From the NCBI RefSeq assembly GCF_963678635.1, contig NC_087068.1, positions 24,244,697 to 24,308,696 on the forward strand: a stretch of 64,000 nucleotides of DNA, in the 5' to 3' direction. Positions within the stretch are counted from its first letter, which is position 1. Every line of letters starts with the position of its first letter. The stretch is from Symsagittifera roscoffensis. Its lineage: Eukaryota > Xenacoelomorpha > Acoela > Convolutidae. Below, in pieces: positions 34,373 through 43,953 of this stretch. The position numbers and the translations under genes were made by a program. The notes beneath the pieces are model-generated. The model did no database searches and was not told the origin of the DNA. It saw only the letters and a list, made by a program, of their open reading frames with translations.

Positions 34373-35293
34373 TGTAACATTCGCCCGGAAGATACATATC
34401 GACGGAAAACAAAACTAAGTCTTAAGACGACTGGCTAACGTCTAAACAGAGCTTTGTATGCTTTTCACCGTCTCTACCAAGCCAGTACTTTTCGGTGGTA
34501 TTTTCTAACATCGGGTCGACAAAAAGGTTAATGCTTTCGGCTTCGGTCAAAACACTCAAATTAACTAGATTACATGCAGAAATAGTGAGCTCATGGCTGG
34601 GTCTCAGTATCCCCAGACCACGAGGTCACTCCTAAAAACAGGGCTACTACTTATTATATTACTATTGTTTTTGTTCAGTAGATAAAAATCATCATCTCCA
34701 TCGAAGATGGATCAACCCTTTCCCCCAACCCCTAGCTTCTCATCCTTATCAAAATGAATCCAGATGTTAATTAAATTCAAGTCAGGACATGACAGGAAGC
34801 TAAAAGTTTATGCAACAGGATAAAAGTTTCAGTTCCTTTACCCTTCCGGATTGATGAATCCGCTGGATCAAGCTCGCTAATCCTGATTTTATCTTAATCC
34901 GGAAGGCCGTCTCTCACCCTTCACCGTTGTTCGCAACGGCCTTGCAACTATTGTAGCAGCACAATAGTTGCAACTCGGAGTGTTCTTCTGTTATTCTGTA
35001 ACTCGTTGTCGTTTTCCGATCTCAATTTCGTTGTTGTTGCTAGCGCAGCTAATGTTGTTCTCTTTTTCTTTCTCGTTTTTGTCAAAATGGACGTTTCTGA
35101 CGTTTCTCAGAAATATGACGTCATAATTCGAATTTTTGAAATTTTAAAATACCAGAATATTCTAGCCCTCACCGTTTGGCTAATCGTTCCAATAACGTTC
35201 TTAATTCTTAATAATCATCAATCCGGAAGGCTTACTGCTAAAAATTCGAAGTCTGCGTAAATTGCATTTTGGCCATTCTGGTCGAATGTCCAA
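34373..35293 (-). repeat. Element B 3' LTR
   Basis: Pairs with 57898-58818. Contains three hairpin-forming inverted repeats (34842-34906, 34924-34939, 34942-34973). At its inner edge it reads TTGGACATTCG where the 5' LTR has TGTGACATTCG. The 84-codon plus-strand frame at 35006-35260 recurs in the 5' LTR only because the LTR is repeated. Confidence 0.93.
34842..34973 (-). promoter_or_regulatory. Cluster of three LTR hairpins
   Basis: CCTTCCGGATT pairs with AATCCGGAAGG (34842-34852 / 34896-34906). CCGTTG pairs with CAACGG around a TTCG loop (34924-34939). TTGCAACTATTGT pairs with ACAATAGTTGCAA over a 6-nt loop (34942-34954 / 34961-34973). All three recur in the 5' LTR, with one mismatch, and in the solo LTR, with small changes. 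In element RNA they would lie about 320-450 nt from the LTR start. Confidence 0.6.
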
Positions 35294-35305
35294 TACTCCC
35301 CGGAC
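35294..35305 (-). promoter_or_regulatory. 3' polypurine tract, Element B
   Basis: Minus strand GTCCGGGGAGTA directly upstream of the 3' LTR, identical to the Element A tract at 32012-32023. Confidence 0.8.
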
Positions 35306-36109
35306 AGTCCCGTCAATTTCCTCATTGAATCGCACAATGTTCGTAAAATGGTTACAGTGTCATCGAACAGAATTTATAAAATGCACGAAATTACTTTTAT
35401 CCACATCACATCGACTCACTGCAGAACACAAATGGCATCATACTACATCATTATAGCCTTCAAATTCTTTCATTAATCTGCACATTGAGGATATAACCTA
35501 AGATAAAACATATTTTCTGACTCCCAGTGTCAATGTCCCGATTAAAACTTTTTCTCTTTGATTTAAAAGGTGTTGGCTTGCAGGACAGTCCTGCCAACCA
35601 ACAAGCTAAAATTATCCTACTATGCTTCTTCCCTTCGGAAATCTTGCTGTTTATTGTCCTGAATTTTAAAACTAAGAAACTTTGTGGTTAGAAAGAACAA
35701 TGAAACAATCTCCCTCTTCGAGAGATTACTCAAGCCTTCCATGTCACCACAAAGTGATCAGTCTTCCTAAGTGATTAAAAACAATCATGCAGGCTGGAAT
35801 ATTTAAATATACTCTCCTCTTAAGCCTTTCTAAATAAATATTAAGTGTCTCTAAAGCCACTTCAACTAAAATCAAAATGCAAATTTATAAATGCAACAAT
35901 TTCAAAACTCAACTAAATGTTTCAGTTTTCAATTACAACTTGGTTGCTTGGTTTCTCACTTGAGTTTTTCACACACATAAAACAATTCTGAGTTTTAACT
36001 TATCTTCATCACTCCTTTGTTCTCTTCTTTTTTCGTCGTTTTGAAGTTCTAAAACTTCTAAATTCTTCTAATTTTCTTTCTTATTGCCTCTTGTTTTCTC
36101 GACCATTCA
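35306..36109 (-). other. 3' untranslated region, Element B
   Basis: About 0.8 kb without coding frames. It holds a strong hairpin at 35572-35598 (GCAGGAC-A-GTCCTGC with outer GTTGG/CCAAC) that recurs in Element C at 60941-60967. From 35560 onward the region is shared with Element C; the LTR-proximal 266 bp are not. Confidence 0.65.
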
Positions 36110-39100
36110 TCAATGTTCCATTTCTTCCTCCTGTGATACTGACTCCGCACTTTCGGTTTCCGTGTCTTGTAGCACATCGTTGGCTATCCTGACGCTGTTG
36201 GAAGCCGTCCTCCAACACTTCTGCTCTTCTACCCTCTGTTTACAGCAAGGTAGGGGATCCACGTTAGATTCTCTGTTTCTGCAGAAGCTGTTGTGGAGAC
36301 ACAACGTCACGTTTCTCTCCAAATCTTCTTTCAGCATCTCTGCCTTCTCATTTCCACTACGCTCACTCGTCCTGGAAATTCTTTTCACAGCGGTGGTCAC
36401 TGCATTCCGATGAGTCACGAAAGCTCGCTTGAAAGCTCCTGCCCCAATGTCCAGCTGATATTCACTGTACACTCTGCCATGCTTCGACATATGCTTTTTC
36501 GCATACTCGTACAACCATGCAGTCATGTTAGCTCTGAACCATGGCATCAATCGTTTTCTCGCCCATATCTTCTTCACTTCCATCGGAATGTTTAGAACTT
36601 TGCACATTGTCTCAAAAAGATCTAAATCTTTTAGACAATCTAATTTCCGCAATTGTTCTCTCGTTGGTGCCTCCTGTCTATTATTTTCTCTCACATGAGC
36701 TTCCAGCCATCGTATCGCCATCATAACTCCCACTACCACTATCGTTACGGGCTGTGATGAATCTGGTAAACCCATGGAGAGCAGCTCTCCAGAGTCCCAG
36801 ATCAACATCAGATTACTACGCTTGGGATACCACCAGGTCTGCAGCAAGCAGTGGCAAGGAAACTCGTCATGCGTCAACATGATGCTCCTCCAATTACGTC
36901 TTCCCGAAGGTTCCAGCAATGGTTCCACTTCCATCATCACTCGGTGGACTTCATCATTCTCATCTACTGCATTGTAATCTGTGACAGTTGATCCTCTCTG
37001 TTTCTGTTTCTCAAAGTCACTGAAGTTCCCGCTCACATATCCCATGAACTTCTTTCCTAGTATTGACTCCAATTCTTCTTTGGTTCTCTCTGGGACTGCT
37101 GAGAACATCTTACATAGTAACTCGTAAGACTTTTCAGACATTCTCGCCAACCTCGCACACTTCGGCACTGAGAAGGCTTGATCCACAATCGTTCTTGTAC
37201 TCTTCACGTCCACAGCTACGAAATGTACAGGATATCTGCTCTTGCACATTGGAGCCAACGTTGAACCCACCAAATATCGTGCTCCTGATGGTCTACAATA
37301 AGTTTCGCTGTGTCTGATGTTCATTTCTGTCTCAATTGCTTCCCTCCATTTCCCTATGTATTTCTGTTCAGTCTGCAGAACTCCTGGGAATACTTCTACG
37401 CTGATGGCTGTGACCATCTCATGTTTCTGTTCTAGATTCAATAGTGACTCTAAAGAACCAAACATGCTGTAGAATCCTAGTGCAGTCACTAGATTCACAT
37501 CGGTTCCTCCATGGCAATCTGCTATCAGTTCCGTTTCTGTTCTAGCTTTCATCACTACATTTCCAAACAATACCGTCAATTGCTTGTGTTGTTTCTCCAG
37601 GGTCCTCACACAGTCCAGACCTTCACAAACGTGACCCTCCAGTCCACAGACTTCCGCCAGACAGCTACCAGGTTTGACCCAGTCTTCTGGTCCCCAGCCA
37701 GGCAACTCTACTTTATCTTCTCCGTTGCTCTTAGAGGCTGTTATCATCACATTATATATGATGTTGAGGTCACGCAGGTTACAGTCTGCATTCAGTTCCC
37801 TCTGTGTGTCCTGTGTCACCCGTAATATTGAGTCAGCGTTGGGACTAGGACACCATGATGGCCTCATCAATTCCCACACTGCCATCAAGCTCGTTCTCAG
37901 TAATTCATCCGAGAATCCCAACCCAAACTCCACTCTTTTGTCGGATTTTGGTACTGAAGGCGCAGTCACCTCTTCTTCCAAGACCAGTCCCAATTTGGCC
38001 TGTGTATTGTTAACGCTCTTAATCGTTACAATTCTGGACGTCCAGAATCTTAGCAACACCGCCTGCTCATAATCGAAGAAGCAGTTGCGTATGTCTTCAC
38101 TCAGGAAAGGATTGTACGCGATCCCTATGATCCCGGATACGTAGCCATACGACTTCTTCTTGATCGGTCCACAGTATTCACTGGATTTCAGCAATGCTCC
38201 CACAGATTCTTTAGTGAGTCTCGGCTCTTTGTTTGAGAATCTCCTGATTTCGTCTATCTTTTTCATGGGTTCCAATTCCTCAGGTTCTTTCATGTTTACC
38301 CTCATCGGTTTACTTTGCTGCATATCCAGCAGTGCTAGCAAGAATAAGGCTTTCGTTCGCTCATCGCCTTCCCTCAACATTTTAACACAAGTGTTTAATG
38401 CAGGTACTGAAATCTGCTCTATCAGGAATCGAATGAAACAGAGAGCGTCTCTCCGCTTCGCACACGCTACTGCTGCTCCCTCCTGGACTATCAGATCCCT
38501 CAGATTCATCATAAGGAAAACCTTTTCTTCTTTTGATCTCTTTCTTTCTTCTGAATCATATTCTTCACGAGTCAGTCCCATCATGCACCAGGCGAACCTG
38601 AGTTGTAACTCTGTCCTTACGTAAGGTACTGCCACGAGAGCATGTATTCTTGGCGTAGTCCTCATTTCTTCTTCGAAATACCTCAATACTACTGCTTTCC
38701 ATGGAAGGCTCACTAACTGCTCGATCGTTTCCGCCTGTACGTCAGACGACGCCAAAGTTCCATACGCCTTCTGCTTGAGGGTGGTGCCTTGCAACATCAT
38801 TTCCAGATAACCCTCCATGGCTTTTTCGTCTTCCAGGGCCATTACATACCCTCTAGCCGAGTTTCGGTATTCCAACATCTCCATGTATCCACCGGTGGGT
38901 TCATCTATCGACACTGTCTCCGACACTGTTAGTCGGTTGTATTCCACTGGTGTTAGTTGTCCTGCAACACTTCCCTTTCCATGATTCATGGGAGATGGCT
39001 TGAAGTCCCTCATCTTGCTCTCTCCACATTGGCTGAGTATTTCCATTTCTAAAGCTGCTCCAGTCAGAGTGCGGTCACTCCTTTTGGATTTATAACCGGT

Positions 39101-42100
39101 TGACTTTATCCCCGCCATGAGAATGGGTGGCACCATCATCGCTATATCAGTTAATATTCTATCTGTGCCAGACAATTGATAATCACCTTGCCCCAAATCC
39201 ATGACCTCCTCGACTCGCTTCCTTTTCGCTGAGTTACCAGCTTTCATCGATATCTCTGAATCCACTTTCGTCTTTCCAATTCTCCTCGGCATCACTCTGC
39301 TGCCTAACTTCATTTTCATCGCATTGATCTTATCAACCACCATTTTCGATCGCATCGTCCCTCTCCTGGTTCTTGACAGGTACACCACCTCTCCTTCATC
39401 GTCCTGCGGTGTCATCTTGATGGGAGAATTCGCTTCACTCTCATCAGTGGCTGAGTCGATCAATAACTCACTCAGTCTCCCTTCACACTCATCAAGCTTG
39501 TCAAGTACTTCTCTCATCAAGGGTTGATAGAGACCCATTTTTAGAATAGACTGGGTCCCATAGCTTTGAACCACGGTCCAGACTTCTTCCATAAACGCCA
39601 CTCTGTCCAGCTTGCATCCCGTCCTACTCTCGTGGTCTCGGTGATGTACTTCCCATTCTTCTTCGGGCAGCGTTCCCAAGAAAGGTACTCTGGCTGAGGC
39701 CTCTATTCTTCTCCTCCGAGGTGATTCCATGAGGATTCTCTGGTCGTTATTTCTTGAATTGCCAGGAGAGCTGCTCTCCGGCAAATTCTGTTTCATTTCC
39801 ATAAAGGCTGACGGAGGCTCCAGTGTTGAGGTGCCTTCATCCGCTGGTTCAGTCGTTTCCAACGTATCCGCATTATTTTCAAGATCACTGAAGATGTTAA
39901 AATCCAGGCTGGATGTTCCTCCTGTCGATGCCCTGTCGTCTTCCCCACCAGCTTGATCTTGTTGCATGGGTTCTTCGGTTTGACGACTTCCACCCTGACC
40001 ATCATTTCCTTCCGACTTATCTTTGTTCGGGCTCACTGGTCCTTGTTCGTCATTGTCGGCTTCTTCCTGAAATTTCGGTATGAGCAGTGTACCGGCCGAT
40101 TTATCTTCCTCTTCTCCATGGACCACTTTGGTTTCTTCACAGCCGAAGGGTGCTAGGAAGGTTCTCGTCTGCAGTACTCCTGTCATTTTCATCTCCTGTT
40201 TTACGCTAGTCAGGATCAATGAGGCTTCAGGCAATTCTGTCCTGCCTCTCATTCTCATCGGAGATAAGCCTAGTCCCTTCCATTCCTCATCAAATATTCC
40301 AGGCTTGGGAGTAGCGGCATTGCTTATTCGCCTTCTCGTTGCTTGATCCGTGTATGCAAATCGTGTGTACTGTAACACGGCGGCATTTCTCCCCACGAAG
40401 TATGGATCCATCGTTCCCGAGAAATTCCCTACTCTCCTTTCATTGGTTTCGAATGCTCTCAACCTAGGAGTTTGCACTACGGAGACTGCTCCGAGCAGTA
40501 TCCTTCTTATCAGAGGGAATTCAGGGATTGCCTCTGGTAGCTTCTTGTAATCGCCCCAGTCCTTCGTCTCTTCTCTCACTTTGTGATATGCTGCAGTGAG
40601 ACGAGGTACTCTGGTTATTTCACCATTCGTTTTGTCATAGGGTCTCAGATTCCAAAGCTTTGGAAACACCTCGATGTGTCCTCTTTCTACTTCTCCCATG
40701 CGGTCACGGAAGTGATCGTCAAAATTGATGACTGTCATCTCTGGCTCCGATATTTTCGCAAATAACAGATCTTCACTCATGAGCTCCCGCAATGTGTTCT
40801 GCTCACACCAGTTCAGTGTACTACCGTCCACTGCCGATATGAGGTTCAGGTGCAGCACCGACCTCCTATATGCTTCCACTTTAACGTCAGGGAACGCAAA
40901 CGTGACTGCTGGTCCATAGATCACTGTCACGAACTCCGTGACTCCTCTGATCAGCGCCAAGGGATCGGTTCTCATAGCTAAGCTCAAATCCGTTAATAGC
41001 GGCATGCCTCCAACATGTCGTCTAACATCTTCCTCTCTTTCAATTGTCTCGTCTTCTCCGGTTCCAAAGCGATTTTGCTGCAAGAGATACTGGATAAGAG
41101 TGTGTCTCAGGTCTCTTATTTTGTTCCACGAGTCCGTGGATTTCTTCATATCCAGATTCCTCACTCTCTCTTTCATCTGCTCTGGACAACGTGCCAGTTT
41201 CATTAGTCCTCCCAAGTTTCCGTGGGTTATTGCGATCAATGTCAGAAGTCCATCTAGTCGCAGGTTCTGTATTCCATCCGTGAGCAGTATCGCCGGTCCT
41301 TTCACGAAACTCTCCGCTCCGAATGTCACGAACAAGGCTATTAATTCCACTATCGATACTCTCACTACTGCTTGGAGGAATTCCTTTATCAAATAGTGCG
41401 AGACTTTCGGGTAAACTTTCGCCAAGAAGGACGCGGTCCATCCGGCTCCCAACCCTTCTAGCATGCTGTCTGTCCTTTCAAATCCCTCCTGTCCCTTCAC
41501 TTCCTGGGTCCAGAAGGTTTCCAGAGTAATCTGACACATTCTGTTCACAAACTCAGCGGTCTTTTCTCCAGCATTTTCCGCCAGGTTCACCTCCTTCAAC
41601 AAGTAGGCATGTATCTTCGTGATCCTTACGGGGACTTGCTGGAAAGCATCTGCACCCAATGCCGCTACTCTAGGGTTCAGGTGTAGCCACTGGTTGGCTT
41701 CCGGCTTGGTTCTCAGAACCATCGCCTCCAGATGAGCTCTCGTCTCTAGTGAATTCTTTCTTCTTGTGTCTTCACTTGCCACTTCCATTGCTCGGAACCA
41801 TAAGTCGTTGGACATTGCCGTGATCACTCGATGGTCGTCGTCTATTCCCGGTTTCAGTTTGAGTTGCCGACTGAAGTTGGACAGTTCCAACCCCAGCACT
41901 TCGTCCAACACTAACATGTGTAGCGCGTGGTCCTTGAATCCTCTCATCGCGTTTGAGATATCTGACCATACTGCAGGCAGTTCAGCCTTAAGTGGCCTCA
42001 GGTTCTCCATTTCTATCATGCGATTCGGGGCCGATATGATCACATCATATTTTCCTTCCGAAAGTAAGGCTACCATTGCATACACAAACTTCAGTCCATC

Positions 42101-42226
42101 CGGGAGATGTGCATATCCCGGAGACAACGCAAATACTACTCTCATTGCCACTTTATTGAATGACCCCTCCTTCGTCGCATCCACCACTTCACCCATCGAC
42201 TCCAGGATGTCTTTTATTGCTGCCAT
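36110..42226 (-). CDS. ORF2 C-terminal giant frame, Element B (2,038 codons)
   Basis: The longest open frame in the window. Residues ~1-130 continue a second SGNH-like domain (RVVFALSPGYAHLP, SAPNRMIEMENLR). Residues ~130-690 are helical and conserved in Element A. About 690-830 is acidic and low-complexity, followed by basic runs RRRRIEASAR (~838) and AKRKRVEE (~1003) that could be nuclear signals. The last ~700 residues hold YVSGIIGIAYNPFL, a CX4CX6CX4C motif near 1523-1540, PCHCLLQT (~1790) and LCLHNSFC (~1979). No transmembrane or signal segment is evident. The first ATG overlaps the preceding frame by 13 nt, but comparison with Element A implies a 1-nt deletion in one original ORF, so this is not an independent gene. 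Function unknown. Confidence 0.8.
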   Translation of the reverse strand: MAAIKDILESMGEVVDATKEGSFNKVAMRVVFALSPGYAHLPDGLKFVYAMVALLSEGKYDVIISAPNRMIEMENLRPLKAELPAVWSDISNAMRGFKDHALHMLVLDEVLGLELSNFSRQLKLKPGIDDDHRVITAMSNDLWFRAMEVASEDTRRKNSLETRAHLEAMVLRTKPEANQWLHLNPRVAALGADAFQQVPVRITKIHAYLLKEVNLAENAGEKTAEFVNRMCQITLETFWTQEVKGQEGFERTDSMLEGLGAGWTASFLAKVYPKVSHYLIKEFLQAVVRVSIVELIALFVTFGAESFVKGPAILLTDGIQNLRLDGLLTLIAITHGNLGGLMKLARCPEQMKERVRNLDMKKSTDSWNKIRDLRHTLIQYLLQQNRFGTGEDETIEREEDVRRHVGGMPLLTDLSLAMRTDPLALIRGVTEFVTVIYGPAVTFAFPDVKVEAYRRSVLHLNLISAVDGSTLNWCEQNTLRELMSEDLLFAKISEPEMTVINFDDHFRDRMGEVERGHIEVFPKLWNLRPYDKTNGEITRVPRLTAAYHKVREETKDWGDYKKLPEAIPEFPLIRRILLGAVSVVQTPRLRAFETNERRVGNFSGTMDPYFVGRNAAVLQYTRFAYTDQATRRRISNAATPKPGIFDEEWKGLGLSPMRMRGRTELPEASLILTSVKQEMKMTGVLQTRTFLAPFGCEETKVVHGEEEDKSAGTLLIPKFQEEADNDEQGPVSPNKDKSEGNDGQGGSRQTEEPMQQDQAGGEDDRASTGGTSSLDFNIFSDLENNADTLETTEPADEGTSTLEPPSAFMEMKQNLPESSSPGNSRNNDQRILMESPRRRRIEASARVPFLGTLPEEEWEVHHRDHESRTGCKLDRVAFMEEVWTVVQSYGTQSILKMGLYQPLMREVLDKLDECEGRLSELLIDSATDESEANSPIKMTPQDDEGEVVYLSRTRRGTMRSKMVVDKINAMKMKLGSRVMPRRIGKTKVDSEISMKAGNSAKRKRVEEVMDLGQGDYQLSGTDRILTDIAMMVPPILMAGIKSTGYKSKRSDRTLTGAALEMEILSQCGESKMRDFKPSPMNHGKGSVAGQLTPVEYNRLTVSETVSIDEPTGGYMEMLEYRNSARGYVMALEDEKAMEGYLEMMLQGTTLKQKAYGTLASSDVQAETIEQLVSLPWKAVVLRYFEEEMRTTPRIHALVAVPYVRTELQLRFAWCMMGLTREEYDSEERKRSKEEKVFLMMNLRDLIVQEGAAVACAKRRDALCFIRFLIEQISVPALNTCVKMLREGDERTKALFLLALLDMQQSKPMRVNMKEPEELEPMKKIDEIRRFSNKEPRLTKESVGALLKSSEYCGPIKKKSYGYVSGIIGIAYNPFLSEDIRNCFFDYEQAVLLRFWTSRIVTIKSVNNTQAKLGLVLEEEVTAPSVPKSDKRVEFGLGFSDELLRTSLMAVWELMRPSWCPSPNADSILRVTQDTQRELNADCNLRDLNIIYNVMITASKSNGEDKVELPGWGPEDWVKPGSCLAEVCGLEGHVCEGLDCVRTLEKQHKQLTVLFGNVVMKARTETELIADCHGGTDVNLVTALGFYSMFGSLESLLNLEQKHEMVTAISVEVFPGVLQTEQKYIGKWREAIETEMNIRHSETYCRPSGARYLVGSTLAPMCKSRYPVHFVAVDVKSTRTIVDQAFSVPKCARLARMSEKSYELLCKMFSAVPERTKEELESILGKKFMGYVSGNFSDFEKQKQRGSTVTDYNAVDENDEVHRVMMEVEPLLEPSGRRNWRSIMLTHDEFPCHCLLQTWWYPKRSNLMLIWDSGELLSMGLPDSSQPVTIVVVGVMMAIRWLEAHVRENNRQEAPTREQLRKLDCLKDLDLFETMCKVLNIPMEVKKIWARKRLMPWFRANMTAWLYEYAKKHMSKHGRVYSEYQLDIGAGAFKRAFVTHRNAVTTAVKRISRTSERSGNEKAEMLKEDLERNVTLCLHNSFCRNRESNVDPLPCCKQRVEEQKCWRTASNSVRIANDVLQDTETESAESVSQEEEMEH

Positions 42227-43953
42227 ACTGCGTTTTCTGCAGTTGCAGGATCTCTGAGCCTGCTCAGAAAACCTCTACTGTGTAGATGGTCATTGATGCC
42301 AGCAAACACAATCGTAATCGGGTTCATGTCTGTCTGCCTTTGTACCCCTATAGCCAAAGATACTGACTGCAATAGGTCTAGGTCAACCACGGCCAACATT
42401 ATGACGTCCGGCCAAAACAAAGACTTGGAGGTGTATACGAACTCTGAATTCGCTACTACCATGATCTTGGCCTTCCTCATCTCTGCTTTGTCATAGGCGG
42501 CGAAGATGGTCTCATCTTTCTTTATCGCTGTCAATCCGCCATATCTCTGGGCATCACCATATTGGTTCACTAGTTTTGGGTACACTCTCTCCTTCAAATG
42601 ACCAGGTGGTGTCGTCAGCTGCCTAAATATCTTCACGTGTTGTCCAATCGGCGCTCTCGCCGTCAGGAATCTTCCTGGTCTCTCTTCACGATTCCCCTCA
42701 TCATGGTTCAATCTCACATCTTGCAACGGTCTCGCATTCACTGGTCCCATCGTGTTGTTAGAGGGCAGTCCCTCCAAATCAGCAAATCTCAAGGCCGTCG
42801 TGGAGCTGAAATTTATGCTAGCGGCTATCAACCAGTCTACGCCGGTTATTGAGTATAATCTGCTGACGGATAGCATCGCTCCATTCAGCATCCTCCTTGC
42901 ATCTTCGATGAAGCTTACTCTCTGTAGGTCCAGCTTCATTAGTTCGTCTTTGTATATATGCCAAGAAGACGGTATGGATCGCGACCACATCAATGAGCCT
43001 CTGCTCGGTCTTTCCTCTCGACTGGTACTCGTCGTCTCCGATCTAGTGTCCGATCTAGATATGCCTGCTACTTCTTCGATTGGTTGGTTGACAGGTCCTA
43101 TCCTTCTCCTAGGATGAATTGTTCTCCTCATCGGTGCTTCTCCCAACCGATCCTGCACGTCTGTTCTTCGACCTGGTTCGCTGGAGCTTTGTTGCCGGTA
43201 ATTCGTGACGGCTGGGACCGTACCCAGGCGTGTTTCCAGGCTAGGAGGCACAAAGATGGTAATCACCGCATCACTCACCGTTCCCTCTTCCTTCAGCACT
43301 CCTGTGTCAAAGAGTTCTGCTTCCAGCTCATCCAACCGTTCTTGGAAGACTCGATTCAACCAAGCTTGTCCTTCGATACTGTCGAAGTGGATGCCATCCG
43401 TGGTCAGTCTGGCCTGATCCATGGCTCTCAACTCATGTTCAATGTCCATGAGGATCATCCTTCCGGCATTTCGATTTGCTAGGTTCCTCAAGATGTTATT
43501 CCATCTTATGACTCCCTCGTTGTGCCTTCTTCCTGATGCTGTCAGGCTTCTCGCGTTCATTGGCACCGTGCAAACGGTCAGTACCGCGCAACTGAACTTC
43601 TGCCAGAGAGTAGTGAACAAACACACCATCATTGACTCCCACAGTGCTTCCTGTTCGTCTGAACCTCTGGAGATGTCATTCGTCCCAACTAAGATCATCA
43701 CATTGGGAATCTTTCCTGGATTCATCAGTTCCACCATCCGATATAACTGGGCTATCGTCGCTCCTCCAAAGGGCATCGCCGTGGTGACCCACGAGGTCCT
43801 CAAATTCGACAGCACTCTGACCAAGCTGTCTCCCAATATCAGATGAGATGTCCCGAGTGGTGGTTGCTGCAGGTTTACAGCCGGGCTCCAGGTAGCTCGA
43901 TTGAAGCAGGCTCTCGGATCTGTCTCCGGAACTCCCGTGAAATTATACTTCAA
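42214..43953 (-). CDS. ORF2 SGNH/GDSL hydrolase part, Element B (579 codons)
   Basis: Contains a complete SGNH domain: LILGDSLVRVL (Ser43), a block II glycine in FGGATI (~63-64), VGTNDISRG (Asn92) and DGIHFD (Asp186, His189). These enzymes deacylate esters through a Ser-His-Asp centre. A Ser/Arg-rich linker and a conserved region (NNTMGPVNARPL) follow. A second, degenerate SGNH-like start is near the end (VVANSEFVYTSKSLFW, IVFAGINDHLHSRGF). A TAA between 43954 and this frame replaces the Gln codon seen in Element C, so the apparent ATG start is secondary; the frame belongs to one ORF2 with its neighbours. Related esterase domains are known in ORF1 of CR1-like LINEs and in extra ORFs of some rotifer LTR elements. 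Confidence 0.85.
   Translation of the reverse strand: MKYNFTGVPETDPRACFNRATWSPAVNLQQPPLGTSHLILGDSLVRVLSNLRTSWVTTAMPFGGATIAQLYRMVELMNPGKIPNVMILVGTNDISRGSDEQEALWESMMVCLFTTLWQKFSCAVLTVCTVPMNARSLTASGRRHNEGVIRWNNILRNLANRNAGRMILMDIEHELRAMDQARLTTDGIHFDSIEGQAWLNRVFQERLDELEAELFDTGVLKEEGTVSDAVITIFVPPSLETRLGTVPAVTNYRQQSSSEPGRRTDVQDRLGEAPMRRTIHPRRRIGPVNQPIEEVAGISRSDTRSETTSTSREERPSRGSLMWSRSIPSSWHIYKDELMKLDLQRVSFIEDARRMLNGAMLSVSRLYSITGVDWLIAASINFSSTTALRFADLEGLPSNNTMGPVNARPLQDVRLNHDEGNREERPGRFLTARAPIGQHVKIFRQLTTPPGHLKERVYPKLVNQYGDAQRYGGLTAIKKDETIFAAYDKAEMRKAKIMVVANSEFVYTSKSLFWPDVIMLAVVDLDLLQSVSLAIGVQRQTDMNPITIVFAGINDHLHSRGFLSRLRDPATAENAVWQQ

Noticed and set aside
35006-35260. 84-codon hydrophobic ORF repeated at 58531-58785
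   Set aside because: It lies inside the LTR, antisense to the element, and recurs only because LTRs are duplicated; it is not preserved as a frame in the solo LTR.
42214-42226. Start-stop overlap (ATGGCAGCAATAA) as a programmed coupling between two ORFs
   Set aside because: Element A has the same two parts in one frame, so the overlap is more simply a 1-nt deletion in Element B.
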